Under the pieces are notes generated by a model. The model had not been told where the DNA came from and did not search any database. It worked only from the letters and a program-made list of their open reading frames with translations. Source: Chloroflexota bacterium (GTDB lineage: Bacteria > Chloroflexota > Anaerolineae > J102). From it: 5,471 bases of DNA. The first letter of the stretch is position 1. Each line of letters begins with the position of its first letter. The DNA is taken from NCBI GenBank assembly GCA_024276255.1, contig JAJRXO010000060.1, forward strand, positions 1-5,471, written 5' to 3'. Below are positions 5,144-5,471 of this stretch, piece after piece. The position numbers were made by a program, and so were the translations under genes.

Positions 5144-5471
5144 CTACTCATTTGAAGTCGCTTTGTTGTTGGCATTTCCGGCGGGCGATGCCGGGGAATC
5201 GTCCTCTTTTTTGGGCAGCCCCACGATGATGTCCCGGCCGGCCAGCCAGCGGGCGATGTGCAAACGTAGGATTTTGATCATGCGTTTGAGTTTGTTATCG
5301 CTGTACACGCTGCCAAAGGTGGAAACAGCAGCCTCTTCGTCGAGATCCAGGGCAAACTGGGCTCGCAGTTCCTCGCGGTGATGGCAGATCCACAGGTAGA
5401 GATCGGCCACAGTACGATGGGGAAATTCTTTAAGCAGGCCGGATTCCACGATTTCGGTGGCCAGGGGGCAG
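5144..5471 (-). CDS. C-terminal end of a probable ParB-like domain protein, cut by the window edge
   Basis: The frame is open from the window edge to a TAG at 5144, giving 108 residues of what is probably a longer protein. A GTG at 5449 could serve as a start, but the frame continues in a conserved-looking way upstream of it (LATEIVESGLLKEF), so I read this as a partial gene. The segment with FPHRTVADLYLWICHH resembles the C-terminal half of Chloroflexota-type proteins that carry a ParB-like nuclease domain at the N-terminus and a 'FPGRTEADLYLWI' motif further on. This is recalled resemblance, and the diagnostic N-terminal domain is outside the window. A charged, helical stretch follows (about LKRMIKILRLHIARWLAG), then a low-complexity Ser/Ala/Asn tail (KKEDDSPASPAGNANN). 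It ends 73 bases before pyk in the same direction. Role unknown, possibly regulatory. Confidence 0.6.
   Translation of the reverse strand, partial: CPLATEIVESGLLKEFPHRTVADLYLWICHHREELRAQFALDLDEEAAVSTFGSVYSDNKLKRMIKILRLHIARWLAGRDIIVGLPKKEDDSPASPAGNANNKATSNE

Overview
The window is a compact, gene-dense stretch of a moderately GC-rich bacterial chromosome. Every supported gene lies on the minus strand, so the biological reading order runs from the high coordinates to the low. Several features suggest a Chloroflexota-like bacterium: the PRPP synthetase belongs to a 'GRTDKKDQPR' type, the gene at the right edge looks like a ParB-like protein type I associate with that phylum, and housekeeping genes are mixed with an aconitase X gene. 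This assignment comes from recalled family resemblance only and should be treated as a working guess. No rRNA, tRNA, CRISPR array, insertion sequence or phage gene was seen, and no gene-free stretch exceeds 100 bases.

Layout in the direction of transcription: (1) 5471-5144, the C-terminal end of a larger protein, probably ParB-like, cut by the window edge. (2) 5070-3664, a complete pyruvate kinase. (3) 3634-3446, a 62-residue protein with two predicted membrane helices. (4) 3396-2113, a complete aconitase X large (catalytic) subunit. (5) 2015-1044, a complete ribose-phosphate pyrophosphokinase with a TTG start behind a perfect AGGAGG. (6) 1032-409, a 207-residue protein I do not recognise. 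(7) 397-1, the N-terminal 132 residues of a GH13 enzyme of the trehalose synthase type, cut by the window edge.

Genes 5 to 7 are separated by only 11 bases each, and the treS ribosome-binding site overlaps the stop of the unknown gene, so prs-unknown-treS is very probably one transcription unit. Genes 2 to 4 are spaced by 29 and 49 bases and may form a second unit. The 97-base gap before prs and the 49-base gap before acnX each hold a perfect 12-bp AT-rich palindrome, which could be operators. Together the genes touch glycolysis (PEP to pyruvate), PRPP supply for nucleotides, and trehalose/maltose metabolism, plus one hydro-lyase of unknown substrate.

The most unusual point is the aconitase X large subunit. 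It is a stand-alone 427-residue chain, yet the small swivel subunit that normally accompanies this form is not encoded on either side of it. No clearly new multi-gene system is visible. The least explained parts are the solitary AcnX, the membrane microprotein next to it, the 207-residue unknown protein, and the two palindromes.
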